23,209 nucleotides of DNA, taken from a virus. Location: positions 1 to 23,209 of IMG/VR virus record IMGVR_UViG_3300015263_000249; one strand, given 5' to 3'. Positions 21,588-23,209 of this stretch are shown piece after piece (position 1 is the first letter of the stretch; every line of letters starts with the position of its first letter). The notes under the pieces were generated by a model that was not told the origin of the DNA, searched no databases, and was given only the letters and a program-made list of their open reading frames with translations. The position numbers and the translations under genes are program-made.

Positions 21588-21799
21588 TAAAGTCTCCTCC
21601 ATCCTGTGTGGAACATGGTGGTGGCATAAGCAACTATGTACTTCGTCTCTACACGTTCATGGATATTCATTGTCGGCACATGAAAGCTGAAGTCCTTGCT
21701 TAACTCGATCCGTGGGTATGACTTGCGTGTCTCGGAGTCGTACACCCAAGGCTGGTTTCCTATCAGTATGGCATCATATCTACCCAATGGCCCTGCCAC
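21587..21799 (-). CDS. Micro-ORF, 70 aa
   Basis: The 70-aa product starts at a GTG one base after the preceding stop and includes GRYDAILIGNQPWVYDSETR, ELSKDFSFHVPTMNIHE and a final TTMFHTGWRRL. The GWRRL end overlaps the ribosome binding site of the next ORF. It carries the FxVP and GWR features of the array. The function is unknown. Confidence 0.65.
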   Translation of the reverse strand: MAGPLGRYDAILIGNQPWVYDSETRKSYPRIELSKDFSFHVPTMNIHERVETKYIVAYATTMFHTGWRRL

Positions 21800-21800
21800 T

Positions 21801-21953
21801 TTACGCCCTTACAAAGTTTGTTCCCGACATGCTCCAATAGAAAGCCGGGAATGATCCACCTACTTTCTTGAACCCATTCCCGTAACGGGTTGCCATGTAG
21901 TACAAGCCTGACCCGTAACGGTCAAAATCACGGAGAATGAACTGTTCTCTCAT
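21801..21953 (-). CDS. Micro-ORF, 50 aa
   Basis: The product begins MREQFILRDFDRYGSGLYYM and ends GGSFPAFYWSMSGTNFVRA. AAAGAG precedes the ATG. The frame is open for 12 more codons, but that ATG has no binding site and lies within the upstream ORF. It is aromatic-rich with no known domain. Confidence 0.6.
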   Translation of the reverse strand: MREQFILRDFDRYGSGLYYMATRYGNGFKKVGGSFPAFYWSMSGTNFVRA

Positions 21954-21964
21954 GAATTGCTCTT

Positions 21965-22081
21965 TCAAAATTCGGCCCACCAAATCCATTTGTACCGGAG
22001 TTTAGTCTCCCAATAATAGAAGCAAGTGAAGCCTTTCCAAGGGATGAAACGATGTCTTCGTTCCAAGCAGTCTATTTTCAC
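21965..22081 (-). CDS. Micro-ORF, 38 aa, very aromatic
   Basis: The product begins with a GTG-encoded Met and reads KIDCLERRHRFIPWKGFTCF, then YYWETKLRYKWIWWAEF. Twelve of 38 residues are Trp, Tyr or Phe. The GTG overlaps the previous stop (GTGA). It could insert into or bind a membrane or an aromatic-binding groove; this is speculation. Confidence 0.55.
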   Translation of the reverse strand: MKIDCLERRHRFIPWKGFTCFYYWETKLRYKWIWWAEF

Positions 22082-22251
22082 AGTACCCATACCCACATCC
22101 TTTCATCTACTGCCCACTTGGGAAACTTGCTCCCAAATCTCTTGGATGGCGGCGTTTTCATTGTTTTGTCTGGGATGAAGAATGGGACGCGCTCACCCCA
22201 TTCCATCTCAACTCTCCTGACTTCGTACTCGATTATAAGAGTACGGCCCAT
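22078..22251 (-). CDS. Micro-ORF, 57 aa
   Basis: The product begins MGRTLIIEYEVRRVEMEWGE, continues RVPFFIPDKTMK and ends WAVDERMWVWVL. The ATG overlaps the stop of the 96-aa gene (TAATG). It holds the VP-x-IP variant of the array motif. No family is recognised. Confidence 0.65.
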   Translation of the reverse strand: MGRTLIIEYEVRRVEMEWGERVPFFIPDKTMKTPPSKRFGSKFPKWAVDERMWVWVL

Positions 22252-22541
22252 TAAAGCACCAGCGCCCTCTTGATAAGTTCGATGGCCTTGTCGGAAGTGA
22301 TGGGGCCAAGTTCCTCATCCTTCACCTTCGAACGATCAATGAGCGCCAGTGCATTACCTGACGGCTCCTCACCGCAGATAACAAAGACGAGGGAGCCAAT
22401 GGCCTTGCCCCTCATCTCGATCCCTCCTGAAAGGACGGCGCAATAAAGGTTCTCACCCTTTACAGCGAGGTTCATGACCGCATCGATAGCTGCATCATAG
22501 AACGGGTTCTTGTATTCAGTCTTTTCTTCAGTCTTGGTCAT
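22251..22541 (-). CDS. Hypothetical protein, 96 aa
   Basis: The 96-aa product begins MTKTEEKTEYKNPFYDAAID and reads AVMNLAVKGENLYCAVLSGG, IGSLVFVICGEEPSG and ends SDKAIELIKRALVL. The ATG at 22541 is preceded by an AAGG site and follows a promoter at 22.6 kb; an upstream start at 22619 is open but would span that promoter. It is larger and less aromatic than the array members and may be an unrelated regulatory or structural early protein. Confidence 0.65.
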   Translation of the reverse strand: MTKTEEKTEYKNPFYDAAIDAVMNLAVKGENLYCAVLSGGIEMRGKAIGSLVFVICGEEPSGNALALIDRSKVKDEELGPITSDKAIELIKRALVL

Positions 22542-22574
22542 TGACCCTTCCTTTCTGGTTTCTTCGTTTTTGCA

Positions 22575-22585
22575 GACAAATTGTC
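22575..22585. promoter_or_regulatory. Operator-like palindrome at the start site
   Basis: GACAA-A-TTGTC is a perfect 11-bp palindrome lying on the predicted +1 of the 22.6-kb promoter, a common place for repressor binding. Confidence 0.45.
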
Positions 22586-22591
22586 GCCCCA

Positions 22592-22619
22592 ATACTACCC
22601 CGCCGCTGGCCGGTGTCAA
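22592..22619 (-). promoter_or_regulatory. Internal early promoter
   Basis: TTGACA (22619-22614, preceded by C), a 16-nt spacer and TAGTAT (22597-22592) fit an alphaproteobacterial sigma70 promoter. It lies over the end of the 71-aa ORF and drives the 96-aa gene and the micro-ORFs behind it. Confidence 0.65.
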
Positions 22620-22831
22620 GGGCTTCCGGGCCTCGTGAAACCCTCTATCATGTCGCCGGGATAATAAATTCCGTACTTGTTTCTCCCGTTGAACGGGACG
22701 CAGAAATCAGCCCAAGAAAATACGAGCGTGTATTCCGGGTCATAATGATTGCGTGACTCTGGATGATAGAACCTTGCACTGACCGTGCTGAATATTTCCA
22801 TGCCAAGGGCTTCTACGTATCGTTCAGCCAC
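22616..22831 (-). CDS. Micro-ORF, 71 aa
   Basis: The product starts at a GTG with a full AGGAGGT site, which lies inside the DPKEVG codons of the ORF upstream. It reads MAERYVEALGMEIFSTVSAR, then FSWADFCVPFNGRNKYGIYY and ends GFTRPGSP. The FCVP block is shared with the 45-aa copies. The function is unknown. Confidence 0.7.
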   Translation of the reverse strand: MAERYVEALGMEIFSTVSARFYHPESRNHYDPEYTLVFSWADFCVPFNGRNKYGIYYPGDMIEGFTRPGSP

Positions 22832-22991
22832 AGCCCACCTCCTTCGGGTCTTCCCCCTTGAAAATATAAAATCTCATCGTGTGACAGACGAAAACGGGAC
22901 GTCTCTCGTTCTTTCTGAACGTGGAAATGATTGTCGTGTAGTAGTTCCTGTTCTTCACAGGAACTTCATATCGTCCTGTCGGCAGTGTCAT
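22824..22991 (-). CDS. Micro-ORF, 55 aa
   Basis: The product begins MTLPTGRYEVPVKNRNYYTT and ends YIFKGEDPKEVGCG. The ATG overlaps the preceding stop (ATGA) with an AAGGA site in the previous ORF's DPKE codons. The C-terminal DPKE motif repeats that of its neighbour. Confidence 0.7.
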   Translation of the reverse strand: MTLPTGRYEVPVKNRNYYTTIISTFRKNERRPVFVCHTMRFYIFKGEDPKEVGCG

Positions 22992-23173
22992 CTTATTTCC
23001 TTCGGGTCTGCTCTGACCTCGTTCTTTTCTATTGCGTAGAACTTCCACCCGGAACTGAAGAAAGAGGGAACCGTTCTGCCGAAGTCGGGTATGTATTTTG
23101 TGATAAATTCCGAATAGAAGCCGGTGTGGTAGTCGTAGTTGTGGACCCGTATGACTTTCGATTTCTGGATCAT
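22988..23173 (-). CDS. Micro-ORF, 61 aa
   Basis: The product begins MIQKSKVIRVHNYDYHTGFY, continues SFFSSGWKFYAIEKN and ends RADPKEIR. The ATG overlaps the preceding stop (ATGA) and is served by GGAGG inside that ORF's GWRHL codons. It is aromatic-rich and unlike any family I know. Confidence 0.7.
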   Translation of the reverse strand: MIQKSKVIRVHNYDYHTGFYSEFITKYIPDFGRTVPSFFSSGWKFYAIEKNEVRADPKEIR

Positions 23174-23209
23174 AAGTGCCTCCACCCCTTGCGTGTTTCG
23201 AGAGGGACG
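23170..23209 (-). CDS. Micro-ORF, 3' end only
   Basis: The final 12 codons read VPLETRKGWRHL-stop, so the array continues to the right. It has both the VPLE and GWRxL features of the 45-aa copies. Confidence 0.6.
   Translation of the reverse strand, partial: VPLETRKGWRHL

Noticed and set aside
1-23209. tRNA genes, integrase or attachment sites, insertion sequences
   Set aside because: No cloverleaf, recombinase motif or terminal repeats were seen on either strand.

Overview
The window is one strand-coherent stretch of a tailed double-stranded DNA bacteriophage genome (Caudoviricetes). Every gene I can support lies on the minus strand, so transcription runs from right to left. The identification rests on a large terminase with ATPase and nuclease motifs, a portal of the long P22-like type, a scaffold-like protein, a Mu gpT-like major head protein, two neck/adaptor proteins, a pectate-lyase-fold tailspike with an S74 chaperone domain, and many small structural proteins. 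The host is not given directly. A secreted small protein of a type I associate with Rhizobiales, CTTGAC-type promoters and a copy of the usual alphaproteobacterial anti-Shine-Dalgarno decamer in a leader suggest an alphaproteobacterium. A podovirus-like particle is likely, since no tape-measure gene is seen, but neither end of the genome is in the window.

Layout in transcription order. (1) 23209-21219: an early-looking block of about twelve tiny ORFs, 38-96 codons each, most missing from ordinary ORF calls. They are packed stop-on-start, several are rich in Trp, Tyr and Phe, and two are clear tandem duplicates. Recurrent C-terminal codons (GWRxL-stop or DPKE) also form the Shine-Dalgarno site of the next ORF. 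An internal promoter with an operator-like palindrome lies near 22.6 kb. (2) 21222-20809: a secreted Gly/His-rich low-complexity protein. (3) 20771-20643: a control region with three palindromes, a strong sigma70-type promoter whose -35 box sits inside one palindrome, a leader of about 60 nt, and a near-perfect intrinsic terminator that ends where the terminase reading frame begins. (4) 20640-16414: terminase, portal and a 60-aa protein. (5) 16417-16305: a second promoter-palindrome-terminator cassette of the same design. (6) 16280-12889: GroES-like protein, scaffold, two small proteins and major capsid protein, closed by a strong terminator. (7) 12769-7717: structural and receptor-contact genes, including a GT-A type glycosyltransferase, a PKD plus BspA-type leucine-rich-repeat protein and the S74 tailspike. 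(8) 7735-5814: small accessory genes, among them two Lys-rich mini-proteins and a short sulfotransferase-like protein, then the neck protein. (9) 5817-1: adaptor, paralogous beta-rich proteins, a methyltransferase-like protein and a giant protein that runs off the left edge. This last frame is open for all 855 codons in the window and carries 18 copies of a 22-23-residue repeat.

How the genes work together: terminase and portal package DNA. The scaffold, a GroES-like cofactor and the capsid protein build the head. The adaptor proteins close the neck. The tailspike, the leucine-rich-repeat protein and the repeat protein probably meet the host surface. Glycosyltransferase, sulfotransferase-like and methyltransferase-like genes are interleaved with the structural genes, which suggests modification of virion or host surface molecules. 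Most neighbouring genes overlap as ATGA, TGATG or TAATG, so translational coupling is pervasive, while the leader cassettes suggest control at the level of transcription elongation. The most novel items are the micro-ORF array, the two promoter-leader-terminator cassettes and the giant repeat protein.
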